DNA of 64,000 nt from Paramecium octaurelia (lineage: Eukaryota; Ciliophora; Oligohymenophorea; Peniculida; Parameciidae), in assembly GCA_905182995.1 (NCBI GenBank), contig CAJJDP010000169.1:65182-129181 (forward strand), in the 5' to 3' direction. Numbering within the stretch: position 1 is the stretch's first letter; the number at the start of each line of letters is the position of its first letter. Made by a program: the position numbers and the translations under genes. Of this stretch, positions 38,300 to 50,100 are shown in pieces. The notes beneath the pieces are model-generated. The model was not told where the DNA came from and did not search any database. It was given only the letters and a program-made list of their open reading frames with translations.

Positions 38300-39073
38300 A
38301 ATTTTGAGTTAATGTTTAATAATATTAATAATACAATAGTATATTATTAACTATTCTTATCATATTTGGATTGAAGTTTATAAGTGGAAAATATTTTGAT
38401 TTTCAAAGTTAAAATCTCTAAATCTCATGAAATAGAATACTTAAATTGTTCTAATCAAAAGCTTAAAAGTACAAACATAATAGTATTAAAATTATAATCC
38501 CCATTTAGAAATATAAATGATCAATAATATAAATTTTAATAGAAATAATATCACATTGATATTTTACACCTTTTAAGAAGTGTGGAAAATTGAGATTATC
38601 ATTATTTGAAGAACGCAGAAATTCGTTCGCATTCCCTTTTGTAACGTTCTTTTTTAATTATTTCATAATAGTGAATATATATGAAAATTTAATTAGATGA
38701 TAAGGTTGTAGAAAATAGGAAATACGATATATTTCTATCATTCAAAATACACCATTTGAATCCAATCACATAGGATCGATAAGACTTTAAATTAATGAGT
38801 TGGACATTCATTGAACTTGATGTTAATGTCTTATAAATTTCATTGAAAAAATATAGAATTTATAATTCACATATTATTGTGAATTGGGTATTGAATTGTA
38901 TAAAAGAAAATTAATGAATTATAAAAGAATATTTTGATAAATTATTTTGGATTAATTTATAACTTTCAGAAAATAGGAAATTCATAATTGAGCATTTAGC
39001 TCAAGCGTGTTGGCTTCTTATTAATGAACTATCAAATTATCTTTCATATGTATAATTATATATATATATATAC
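38300..39073. other. AT-rich convergent intergenic region with (TA)8
   Basis: 774 bp between a + gene stop and a - gene stop. It is AT-rich with no convincing open frame. A perfect TA run of 16 nt lies at 39057-39072, directly next to the stop of the kinase gene. A slightly GC-richer patch near 38610-38650 ends in a T run and might hide a small RNA, but I recognise none. Confidence 0.6.
39057..39072. repeat. (TA)8 run
   Basis: Sixteen nucleotides of perfect TA next to the 3' end of the minus-strand kinase gene (stop at 39074). Probably neutral 3' flanking sequence. Confidence 0.85.
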
Positions 39074-39892
39074 TCAAATGTTAAGTTTGACTATGAGTTC
39101 TTCTAAGTTAGATTAATTAGTGATAAATGGATGTTTATTAACTTGCTCAATAGTAAATCTTTTGTTTGGATCTGGTTCGAGCATGTTTTAGATGAGATCT
39201 TTGAAATCAGGATGTGTGGGTGCTTTTATTAGTTTATCAAAATAATTCCAAAACTGTTGCCACTTTGATTAGGCAATGATGTTCCAAAATCGGCACTTAG
39301 ATTGTATGGCAACTGTAAAGGGAGGATAACCGTAAGCTAGAATGAATATAACAACTCCCAGAGCAAAAACATCTGTTTTTTTGAGTGAATTAGAATTGAT
39401 GATTTTGTCTTCTAAGTTAAGTTCTGGTGCCATGTAAGTTGCTGTTCCACAATGTCTAGGATATTACTTGGAAGTGTGAAGACAAACAGATAGACCAAAA
39501 TCTATGATGTACAATTTGGCTTCTGAATTGAGCATGATATTCTCGAGTTTAATGTCTCTGTGAACATAGTCTATTGAATGCATATAAAGTATAGCATTTG
39601 ATAGTTATAATAGAATTTATTGGATAGTGATACTTTGTAATGGTCCATGAGTGATAATGAGTTAATGTAGGTCTGTTTTCATCAAAGCAGTTGTGTACCA
39701 ATTATAATCTTGATCAAAATCTAAAATTGAAATAATGTTCTCGTGTTTAAGAGAATTAAGTATTTTGATTTCTCTCTCACGCAATTTACGTGAACACTCT
39801 TTATATGATTTTAAAGCACATTATTTATGATTAATAATACATTTATTAATTACACTAGACAATCCATCACCAATTCTCTCAAGTATTTACAT
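39074..39892 (-). CDS. serine/threonine protein kinase (single catalytic domain)
   Basis: 272 residues, no intron, consisting only of a kinase domain. It has a glycine loop (IGDGLSSVI), the VAIK-type Lys in CALKSYK, the alpha-C region KHENIISIL, the catalytic loop YVHRDIKLENI, the DFG motif in IIDFGLSVC, CGTATYMAPELN, the F-helix DVFALGVVIFILAYGYPPF and a final HPFI. All catalytic residues are intact, so it should be active. The subfamily is uncertain: the HRDIKLENI loop and short length suggest a CAMK- or ULK-like branch. No regulatory domain is present. Confidence 0.93.
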
Positions 39893-40014
39893 TTCTATTT
39901 TAGTAATAATAATAATATATTAAATTAATAATGAATTTAAAAAGTTTAATTCTGATCATTTACAGATGGTGAATGAATTGCTTAAAATATGCACTTATAA
40001 ATAAAAATCAAGAA

Positions 40015-41096
40015 TCATTCTACTAAAATTCCATCTTTCCATACACCTCTAATATCATGACGATCTGATGTGGAATATATTCCTTAGCCATCAATCATAC
40101 CATCGTTGAATTCTCCTTCAAATTACTCTCCATTCGTCAATATGAGGACTCCTTTTCCATGCATTTTGCCTTCATAGAAATCACCTAATATTATATTACA
40201 AACTTCTCACCTTCGTAACTCAACCATCCGTTCTCTATGTTACCGAGATCCCTATAGTCATAAGGTCCCTAGATTTGTTCCACTTAGAAATTGATTAGTT
40301 TTCCCTGGCCATGGTATTGATTGTCTCTCCAATAACCGCTATATACTTCATTCTCATATTGGTCAGTGAGCACTCCGAAACCTTCCCTAACAGCAGGTTC
40401 GTAACCCTGTCCTCGATATATAAATCCATCTTCGTATTGCAATGCCAATTGTGTTAATTATTATTATTGTTATTTATTTTAATCTGCCGGATTATATTTC
40501 TAGACTAAATCTCTGGTTCTGTCAATGGCGTCTTAGAATCTCTTCTCCAATTCATCTTCTTGTTGAGTGTTGACTGGCGCAATGGATTTAATTTGGGGCG
40601 TCTACTATTAGATTTGTTATTATTATGTTTGGTGATAATTTTATTGTGGGAATATCTATTGAGGAGTTTGGTTAGGAAGCGTGTACGTTTGAGGCTTTTA
40701 CACTGAATATCTGGGAGCAGTTTATGGGAGTGTTTGTTATTGTTGTGAATTACTTGGGTAAACTATTCTTTAGTTGTTAGAGTATTGAGGGTTTATAGAA
40801 TTAACAATAGGGAGTTGTTATTAATGAATAGAATTTCGTTGTTGCCTGGCAGGACTGGGTTGGTAAATTTATTGGGATAGAACAGTGTAGACTGGTTAGG
40901 TCTGTCTGGGCTAGATTGATGATTGATATTAATATTAGTATTATTGGGGTTATTGTTGTGTATAAAATACAAAAGCTGGTTGAGGTCGTCTGTAAGTTTG
41001 AGGTTGATACTGTGGTTAGTAATAAGTGGGTCTTTGTTGTGGAATTACAAATTATTTCGGTGGTGGTTGAGGAGATGTTAACAATTACTGTCTCAT
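40015..41096 (-). CDS. MORN-repeat protein with Gln/Pro-rich N-terminus
   Basis: 351 residues with one 26-nt intron (40185-40210, GTG...TAG); the model closes. Residues 1 to about 170 are Gln/Pro/Tyr-rich and disordered, then comes a short helical stretch (EDELEKRFQDAIDRTRDLV). The C-terminal 160 residues carry about five MORN repeats (YEDGFIYRGQGYE, YSGYWRDNQYHGQGKL, FYEGKMHGKGVLIL, FEGEFNDGMIDGQGIY). MORN proteins in protists bind membranes or cytoskeleton at cortical structures; that role is inferred. The CAA-rich N-terminus creates a long antisense open frame that is not a gene. The start is 23 bp from the divergent methyltransferase. Confidence 0.88.
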
Positions 41097-41119
41097 TAAT
41101 TTTATTGATAATAATTTTA

Positions 41120-41809
41120 ATGTATAGTGAATAAAATAAGAGAGTTATCAAATTAGACGAGGATGAAGAAAATACTCCTGAAAACCTTATTACAATATAC
41201 GAGAAGATGAATCTAGAGACAGCTGGTAAAATTTGGGAATGTGTACTACCATTTTTCATTAATTTATAGTCATTAATCTTGGGCAGGTATCTAATCAAGT
41301 AGGCGTATTTCAACAAGATTGAATTGGCCAACAAGACCGTTCTCGAATTGGGCTGTGGAACTGGAATCTTGAGCATCATTCTAGGAAAACAAGGTTGTAA
41401 TGTTTTGGCCACAGATTTGCCTTAAGTCGAAGCTCTATGTGAACAGAACATTTCAAAGAATAACATAGCCAATCAGGTCAAATTCAAAATACTAGATTGG
41501 AATCAAAGTAAGCACAAAACTGATTGTCTGATTGATAAAAAACATATTGATATTATAGTAGCTAGTGATCCAATTTATAACTAGAAAACCTTTGATTCCT
41601 TCTTTGCTCAATTGAAAATATTGTATGAAGTGATACCCAACAAACCTATACTCTATTTGGCTCATAAATATAGACATGATGAATTTGATAAAAACCTGGA
41701 AGACAAAATTGAAGAAACTGATTTGTGGTTTAAGAAGGTCGATTCAGAACACTTAGATGAGCTATGGAAATCATAATAGTGTGTAGTCTATAAAATAGGC
41801 AAATTTTGA
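41120..41809 (+). CDS. METTL21-family protein lysine methyltransferase-like
   Basis: 229 residues, no intron. The SAM-binding core reads VLELGCGTGILSI, followed by CNVLATDLPQ (acidic residue ending strand beta-2) and, after strand beta-4, IIVASDPIYNQKTFDSFF in the position of the family DxxY motif. AGKIWECVLPF before the core matches the W-containing N-terminal motif of the family. Members methylate lysines of chaperones, translation factors or calmodulin; the substrate here cannot be predicted. The ATG was chosen as the first in the frame. Confidence 0.85.
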
Positions 41810-41953
41810 TTGGTTATTGGTTTATCGCATATATATTACATTTTCATAGTTTACTTTATGTCAACCAAGCATGTTCTTAGGGTTTCTTTTATCCATATGG
41901 ATTGATTCTCACATTTACAATATAACTTTATTGCGGATTGCTAAGGATCTCTT

Positions 41954-43577
41954 TCATAGCACTATGCAACTAATCATGGGTCTCTGCCAAAAAGCCTTTT
42001 CCTCCAAATGATTCACACTTAAGATAGTTGTAAAATGTACCAATTTCTCATATCTAGAATTAGGATTCAAGGCAGTCACTGGCTTTTCATTATTCTTTTG
42101 GGATAACTCATCCACACCTACAAATATTCCATTGTTATTGATGATAATAATGACCAAGGGCAGATTGTATCTAGTGGATGTCTCAAATTCAAATCCTGAA
42201 AATCCAAATGCACTATCTCCCAAAATGGCAAACACCTATTTATCTCTGAATACTAATTTGGATGCTATTGCAAATGGCAATCCGATTCCCATAGTTCCAA
42301 ATGTTCCACTATCCAACTTTCTTCTTGGTAAATCGTGTTCTATTATTGTTCTTCCCACGTCCATTGTATTGGCTCCTTCACCAACATAAACACAATCCCT
42401 TGGTAAGTATTATTTTATTATTCCAAATGCTATTCAAAAATATACTGATTAGTACCACTATAATATTCTAAGGGTAGTTCCTTATCGTTCATTAACTATT
42501 AATTTAAGAGAGTATTCTTGTTTCTCTTCTCAAATAGTTTGTCAATCCATTATTTGTTACTAAATTACCAATTTCCAAATGACTTCTACAATTGATCAAC
42601 CACCAAAGTAACATCTCCAAATAATGTTGTTGTTCTTCTATTATTGTTGAATTCTTCTGGTAAGTTATCAATTTAAATGAATTGGCAATTGTCATCAAAC
42701 CTTGGAGGTAAACCAAAATGCAATATCCAATTTAACCTTGCACCTACCAACAAAATAACATCTGCTTCTCCGAGGGCTGTAGATCTAGCTGCAGATACGT
42801 TAAGAGGATTCGAATCAGGAACCACTCCTTTGCCCATAGGACTTGGTAAAAATGGCAATTTCGTTGATTCGATGAACTTGATCACCTGCTCCTCTGCTAA
42901 ACTAATACTAGCTCCCTTGCCTACAATGACCAAGGGTCTCTTTGCATTCTTTAATTGCTCGACTGCTTGAAGGATGTTTTTGGGATCTGCCAAACATTTG
43001 GGTATTTATTCTAATGTGAATGAAGGTACTTTAATCAATTCATTCTCAGGGATATTGCTCCTTAATAAATCTCCTGAGACTTCGATGTAAGTGACTCCAG
43101 GTCTGCCCACACAACTTTATCTGATTGCTTTTTCGATCAAGATCGGGGCTTATCTTAAATTGGTTATCTATACACAAATATAGAGAAATTTACCTTGGCT
43201 CCAAATTTGATGTACGGCTTGACGATATTCCATTGGTCACACTCCTAAAATGCCCCATAAGATTGTTGACCATTTTCTGAACTTCCAGCCACTATCACCA
43301 TCGGCCATCCATTCACCTGAGCATTCGCAGCTCCTGCCAAAGCATGAACTAATCCAGGTCCGCTAACCACTAAGCAGATGGCAGGCAAACGAGTAAGATA
43401 TCCTATTGCTCCACATGCATATGATGCTCCTTACTCATTTCTAAAACCATAGTATTCCATTCCTTAAGCCTGAAAGGCATAGCCTAATTCAATGACTGGG
43501 ACTCCGACAATGCCAAAAACATATTTCAGATGATTTTGAGCAAAAGATTATGCGATGACTTAGTTTCCTGAAATCAT
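41954..43577 (-). CDS. ThDP-dependent 2-hydroxyacyl-CoA lyase / oxalyl-CoA decarboxylase-like enzyme
   Basis: 523 residues with introns 43168-43193 and 42430-42455 (26 nt each); the model closes. The N-terminal PYR domain has [15 protein letters not shown] and the cofactor-activating Glu in [15 protein letters not shown], followed by [19 protein letters not shown] and the CoA-side motif [15 protein letters not shown]. The central domain has [16 protein letters not shown] and [18 protein letters not shown]. The C-terminal PP domain has [15 protein letters not shown] and INNNGIFVG, the metal and diphosphate site. [15 protein letters not shown] and GSSE...GAFQE separate it from acetolactate synthase and suggest HACL1-type chain shortening or oxalyl-CoA decarboxylation. 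There is no C-terminal peroxisomal SKL signal. Confidence 0.9.
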
Positions 43578-43778
43578 TTTAATTAATCAATATATATATA
43601 ATATTTATATATCTTTTATAAATAGGATATATTATAATTGCAATTGCTTAAGTAAGTAGAAAATGTTTAGTTGAATTATATAATGTGAAATGATGTGTAC
43701 AAAAACGAGATTATTCTGAGTCGTTAAGGAGTGGAGAGATTTGAAAACGCTAATTTAAGCAGAGAAGAAACAATAATT

Positions 43779-44144
43779 ATGAGAGAGAGAAGAGAAACAG
43801 AAAATTTTGAATTTTCTTTAAATTGTCTGTGTTATGAGTTTTTTCATTGTATGCGACCTTTGTTGACTTTAATCTTGTTAGGACCTTGCCATTCTGATTT
43901 TTATAAAGTTTGGGAGGATTATAGGTATGGATTAGTTTTTAGTCCTATTGTTATGTGTTTGGTATAAAAAGAAATAAGTTCTTATTTAAATTTAATATTA
44001 GTACCTAATATTCGTAGACTAATGGTATGCTTATAGTATGCTTTAATGACAACCTGCCAATTAAATGAAATTATTCAGAGAGGGGTACAGATTGCAATTT
44101 ATAAGTGCGTATTGACTTAACAACTTAATAATAAATATTTATGA
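43779..44144 (+). CDS. small unidentified ORF, about 121 residues
   Basis: ATG at 43779 to TGA at 44142-44144, beginning MRERRETENFEFSLNCL and rich in Cys, Leu and Tyr, with a short hydrophobic segment (PLLTLILLGPC). The frame is open upstream to about 43690 without an ATG, so an earlier exon is possible. No domain recognised. Its stop overlaps the ATG of the giant receptor-like gene by the ATGA pattern seen elsewhere in the window. It could also be a 5' region of that gene. Confidence 0.4.
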
Positions 44145-47100
44145 GTAAATTTTTGAAATAAATGTTGTGGTTAGTTTCGATGATGAGTTTTGCGGTCAAT
44201 GGAATAATTGACATGTATGGAAATTATTTATTTATAGAGAATCTCACGTGAGAGGATGTTTGGATGCAAGTTGTACAAAGCTCTGTTTATTGGGAGTTGC
44301 TGATTGTAGTAAGACGGTGCCAGTGTGCGAATACGGTTATTTCTTATTCAAGGAGAAATATTGCGTTAAATGGTATAGATTGCATCGAATATTTTAAAAG
44401 TCCTGGATTCTCGTCAGATATGCGATTTGATTGCATGGATTGTTTGGAAAACCCAACATCGTGGGCTGAAAACAGGTAATGTAGTTACGGATATGAAATA
44501 ACAAATGGAGATGCCTTGAGCGGTGTGTTCCAATAATAAAACGATTCAGCATCAAGTTTATATTTCATAGTAGCCTCTAATTAAAAGCCAACGAACCTGG
44601 TTGATCGTCAGGTAGACCTACCATATGTAGCACAATTGTGTGAGGGGTGTCAGGAGTTTTGTGATGATGATGGAGATGAATCATGTAACTTTTTTGAAGA
44701 TTATAATAACAATGACGTTGACCCACAAGTCGGAGTTTCTTGCTTAGATGGCTATTACTTTGAGAATGATAATTGTTTAAAATGTAGTAGGTATTGTATG
44801 CAGTGTGATGAAACAGGATGTCAATAATGTTTCAAAGGCTATTTATTGAAAGACAATGGCACTTGCTAGGAGTGTCCAATTGGATGTTTGAATTGCGATC
44901 TTGGATTCGATGGTATTACAACAGAATGTTATGAATGTGAGCAGGAAGGATTTGGAGAATATTTTTTGCCTAGTTTATTTTTGGCGACTTGTGAAACGTG
45001 TGAAAGTGGATGTACAAAATGTGAATATATGACATATGACGATAGTATTTATCCGAAATACTTGACTCGGGATTTGGATGTGCCATTTGAAGAGGATGTT
45101 AATAAATATATTAAGAGATGCAGATAGTGTCGAGGATCAAAATAATTCATTAATGCCAGTGGAAGAAGTTGCTCGAATTGTAACATCGCTGATTGCAAAT
45201 AATGTTACTAGGATTTGGGTGGTGGAGTCACAACTTTGGATCCTGATTTCACTCCCAAGGATGGAGACTTTGATATCCTCTGCTATATGTGTTCAGCTGG
45301 CTATCAGTTAAGTGCAGATAAAAAGAGTTGCACCACTTAAACTGATCCAAATTGTGCAATCCTCAATTCCGATGGCACTTGCTAATAATGTGCCAATGGG
45401 TTAATGTTTGATGCTACTACTACTCCAGGGACATGCACAACCACCAAGTGCAGTTCAAAGATATTGAATTGTCTAGATTGTTTTGCCTATGATGAACCTG
45501 ATGCTGATATAACATATGATGAAAATGGGATTCCAATCAGCTCCTAAAAAAAATAAATATAGTGTACTAAATGCAGTCTTGGTTACTATCCTGACTTCTT
45601 TAGTGGAAAATGTGTTAGATGCAACTCAAATTGTTAGCAATGTTGGTAGAATACAGATTCATATAACCTCACTCAAATTAATTCTGTTTATTAAGTCTAT
45701 TCTTAAACATCCAAATCATTCTTCCTAAATGAGGATTTAAATGATCCATAATGTACATTATGTTACAATGGTTATGACTTATACAATAACGAATGTCAAG
45801 GATGTGGGGATGGCTGTCTATTAGAATAAGTCTCCATGTGTGTTTTCGAATTTGATACTGCCTATTGTTCAAAATGTCCTCCGGGTTAAAGGTCCTTGGT
45901 CAATGATAATAGTGACTGCGCCGATTGTCCACTCTATTGTGAAGGCTGTAGGGAAAGAACCCAAAGTGAGATCTACAATATCAATCCATTATTCAATCCA
46001 AGTAATTCAGATTTTCAAAAATATTCCAATCTTTGTTACAAAATTATGAAGAATTTTGATGTAACCAAAAACCTATACCTGGACACACTCACCAACATGC
46101 CTACTGCTTGTAATTATCCAGGCACGTCAAAGAAATGCTACTACACTTCAACCATCAACTTTGACTTAAATTGTAATGATGATGAAACTGTCCCCGATGC
46201 CTTAGATTTATCATCGATCTTCAAAGGTAAGTCATCCACTGCCACTCTCATTTTTAAAGACATCGAAAAATATGAGAACTACTTGTTATTGAACAAAAAT
46301 GCTGTACAGGAAATCACTCTATTAATCAACATACTTGGGTCTGAATGCAAATTCACCAAACCTACTCAATTCAAGACCTAGCTCTAATAGAATGTGTTTT
46401 CATTGTTGAAACTCAATGTACACTTTACCTCCTCTACATCTGCTACCTTCTATCAAATAGGACATATTTCCTTCTCTAATATCAATAATCTGAGATTTGA
46501 AAATATTAAATTTGCATATAATGAAGAAATAAAGTCAAAAATAAAGGATTTCGGAATCACCTTAAAAGGCAAATCAAGTGCCTTCACCTTAATCAATTCT
46601 GAAATCTCAAAGGAAGATTCAGTGGTTTTTGGTATGTTCTCCTTCAATTTTTCAGGAGTCCAAAAGGTTTCATTAGATTAAGTTGAGTTTTCATACCTGT
46701 CACCTATTGATCAATTCCTTAATTAAAATTTCACCTAGGAAAGCACCTACACCTTGTCATTAAATAAAGTCAAATTTACTAGATGTCGATTCCTCAATAA
46801 CATACAATTATTTGATTAGAATCCTGTCAACAATACTAAAATAACCATCAATGATTTCACTATCTTTAAATCAGAGTTTATCGGAACCAATATTTTTGGA
46901 TCTCTAAATGGAAAGACGTATGCAAAATTGGACTTGACTATTACCAATCTGAAGATCCAATTAAGCACATTCTTATAATCTAACTTCATTATAAGTAATT
47001 AATTGATAGCTAGTTCAATTTCAAATGTTGATATTTACACAAGTTAATTCGTTGGTTCGTCAATTTTTATGCTGAATCACATAAACTTGTAAAACATCTT

Positions 47101-50100
47101 TGTAGGATCTAACAAGCTTTTGAACGATTCTGTTGTATTTTCAACATCTCCTATTGTGGATGCAATGGTTGTTCCAAAAAGTGTATTGTAATAATTTAAC
47201 ATCATCAATGTTCACTTTGATTAAAATGAGTGCAACACTATCAATTGCTTGATTTAGTTATCAACTCCCATAAATGTATATGATGTCTAAGCTGATCTAA
47301 AAATTGAATCCTTACAGATAATAAAAACAGCAACCTTAATTTACACCTAAGTTATTAGATATATTGATTCTGCCATGTGTGTGTTCAAACAATTCTAGAA
47401 TGTTAAGATATCGAAACTGAAAACAGTTGATAGTTTTGGTTCAATAGTGTTTTATTTTGACCAAATAAAGTCCATAGATGTAGACACCTTTTAATGTGAC
47501 TCAGTTCAATCTGAATATATGACTGTAACTGATGAAAATGGAGATGAAATAGAGATTAAAAATCCCTATAACAATTTGATTCCCTCTTCAGATTATTGTG
47601 CTGAGGAGTTATGGTCGTCAAATAATTATAACTTTTATTGTCTATATGTGAATGAATTTTCACATGGAGTGAAGATGAACAACATCATATTAAGCAATCT
47701 GCTGTTGTTAGACTTTAATGCTATAGTGATACAATCCTATGACATTCTAAAAATGAAGACCACTAGAACCAAGGACAATTTATAGCAATTCTACTCTAAT
47801 TATGAGAAAGAAGTCATCATTATCTCAAACATTTACGCTTTTAATAATACCTTACTCGCCTATGATTTGGGATCACAATTGTCTTTAATATTAATTAAAT
47901 CCCAATAGGAATAATAAATTATTATAAACAAAGCGCAATTCGAGAGCAATCACTTGCATAAGTCATCCTTATATCAAATGATGATCAGTGCCACTATCTT
48001 AGTAGTTCAATCATAATAAGCAGTGATGAACATATCCTATGCTACATATGAGTATAATCGAGCCACTAAGTTTGAATATGGATTAAATTATGTTTTAGTA
48101 AAATCTCTGAACATGGATAATTGCTGGTTTAAATCAACCAATCAATTTGAAGGAGTTTGGTTCAACAAGTTAAATGAAAATTAGATGAATAATACCCTGT
48201 AAGTCTGGGAATTTTTTTAGGTAAAATCCAAAGGATCTAATTTATATTTAGTGACTCAGGAATTGAATATGAAGGATTGCTAATTTATCAATAGTTTTGG
48301 ATTGGATGGTGCAGGAATATACATAGTCACTTAAGGGGCAGGCAATTTATTCATAAACAATACAATCTTCAAGAACATCAAGACCAATTTAGACTAAAAA
48401 TACTTGACCCAAGGTGGGTGCTTATCCATTGATGCCAAAGCATCAGCTCTGTCACTCACCTTATCTTATGTTAACATGGAAGATTGTGTGAGTAGATCCA
48501 AGGGTGGTTGCATTTGGGTGGGTTCATCAAAGAACTAACAATTAATTTAAATTAGTGATAGCAAATTTATCAAATGCCAATCATTGACTTCGTAATTCAT
48601 GGATGTCTAATTCTTCGACGTAGTCAATTAAATAATGTCTATGAACAACATAAAGATCGAGAACAATAATCTCCAGGACTTTTTGTCTCGAGTACCTGAT
48701 TTATCAGAAACTGAAATTGATCTGTTCAAAACATCAGCCTCTGTTTACACATAAGTAAATGGATAATTGAGGATGAACCACATATCTATAAATAACATAG
48801 TAAACTAGAACATTATCTACGCAGCAAACCTATACCGTGGATATTTCAATCAGATTTAATTTGTAAATAATACGATTTTCAGTGCTCCTTTGATGCGCTT
48901 TACCTTAAAAGACGAATTGGGTACTGCCTATTTAGGTTCAATTACATTCTCTAATAATAATTAATTTATACCTTAAAAAACAGTTAGTATATGTGCCAAC
49001 CTCTTTTTTGTAATCCCAACAGAAGCCTATGATGAATAGACTTGTGATATTTGGTAAGAAAACATCGCTTTGGTTGATTAGATATTTTCTGATTCCCTCT
49101 TAGTCATTGATGATTTAGAATTGGATGATGAATACTTAGATATGACTGACAAATCCAAATATGGATGGGAGGAAATAGATAATTAATTGCAACCAACTGC
49201 TGATGATGTTCCCCTCAATTTTGTCTATGATTAGAATGTGAAGGATTGTATATTCTATCAACTGTTCAGTGAAATTTCAAACAGAACTTCAGCTTACATC
49301 CAAATACTAAATCTCAGAGAAGGAAATTAAATCAAAATAGAAGGACTTGAATTAAGCAATAATAACTGCACTGTCTGTACCTATGGATTAGTATAGATTA
49401 TCCAAGTTGACTAAGCAGTTGACATTATAACTATCAATTATTTGCTTTGTGTCAACAATCACCTCTCCTATTTCGGATGTTTAGCCATTACTCAAGATAG
49501 TCAATTGGGAGATATTCATTTCAATAAACCCTTATATGGAAGGAGATTGCTGGCTCAAACCAATGGCTAGTAATCAATATAAGTAAATAACTCAAGGATA
49601 ATAAATAATATGGCTGCTGTTGGATCAGGTCTTAGTATAATTAGTTTGAATGTAGTGTTTGATAATTGTGAATTCTCCAATAATATAGCATCATTAGTGG
49701 GGGCTGGAATCTATTACGAATCAATGAATTCCTATATTTAGATATTCAATTCTAAATTCAGCTACAACTAAGCTTAAGCTGGATCTGCCATCTATTTAGA
49801 GGGAACACAATTGAGCAATCAAACCAAGTGTAAGAACTCATATGTATAAAATATTGGCACATCAACCTATGAGGATCCTGTTGGATTGAAAATCACAATG
49901 AACAATTAGAAAATACCGACAATTCCATTTTCTAAGTATACAAATGAAGATGGAGATGTTATATCTAGTACTATAACAATGATAGATAAAGTGTCAATGT
50001 AAAAAGTGCAATTGCTGAATTATCCTGAAATAACTGATCTCTTAATTATACCTTCAGGACAAAAGATTGGAAATTACAAGTTCTATCTCATTGATACCAT

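Noticed and set aside
38610-38650. GAAGAACGCAG, identical to a conserved piece of 5.8S rRNA, followed by a T run
   Set aside because: The flanks do not continue the 5.8S sequence, and the U6 ACAGAGA box is also absent. An 11-base match in AT-rich DNA is weak.
40801-41412. 203-codon open frame on the minus strand, the longest in the window under the standard code
   Set aside because: It is an out-of-frame reading of the CAA/CCA-rich 5' part of the MORN gene and of the methyltransferase on the opposite strand. The true frame leads into MORN repeats and splices cleanly.
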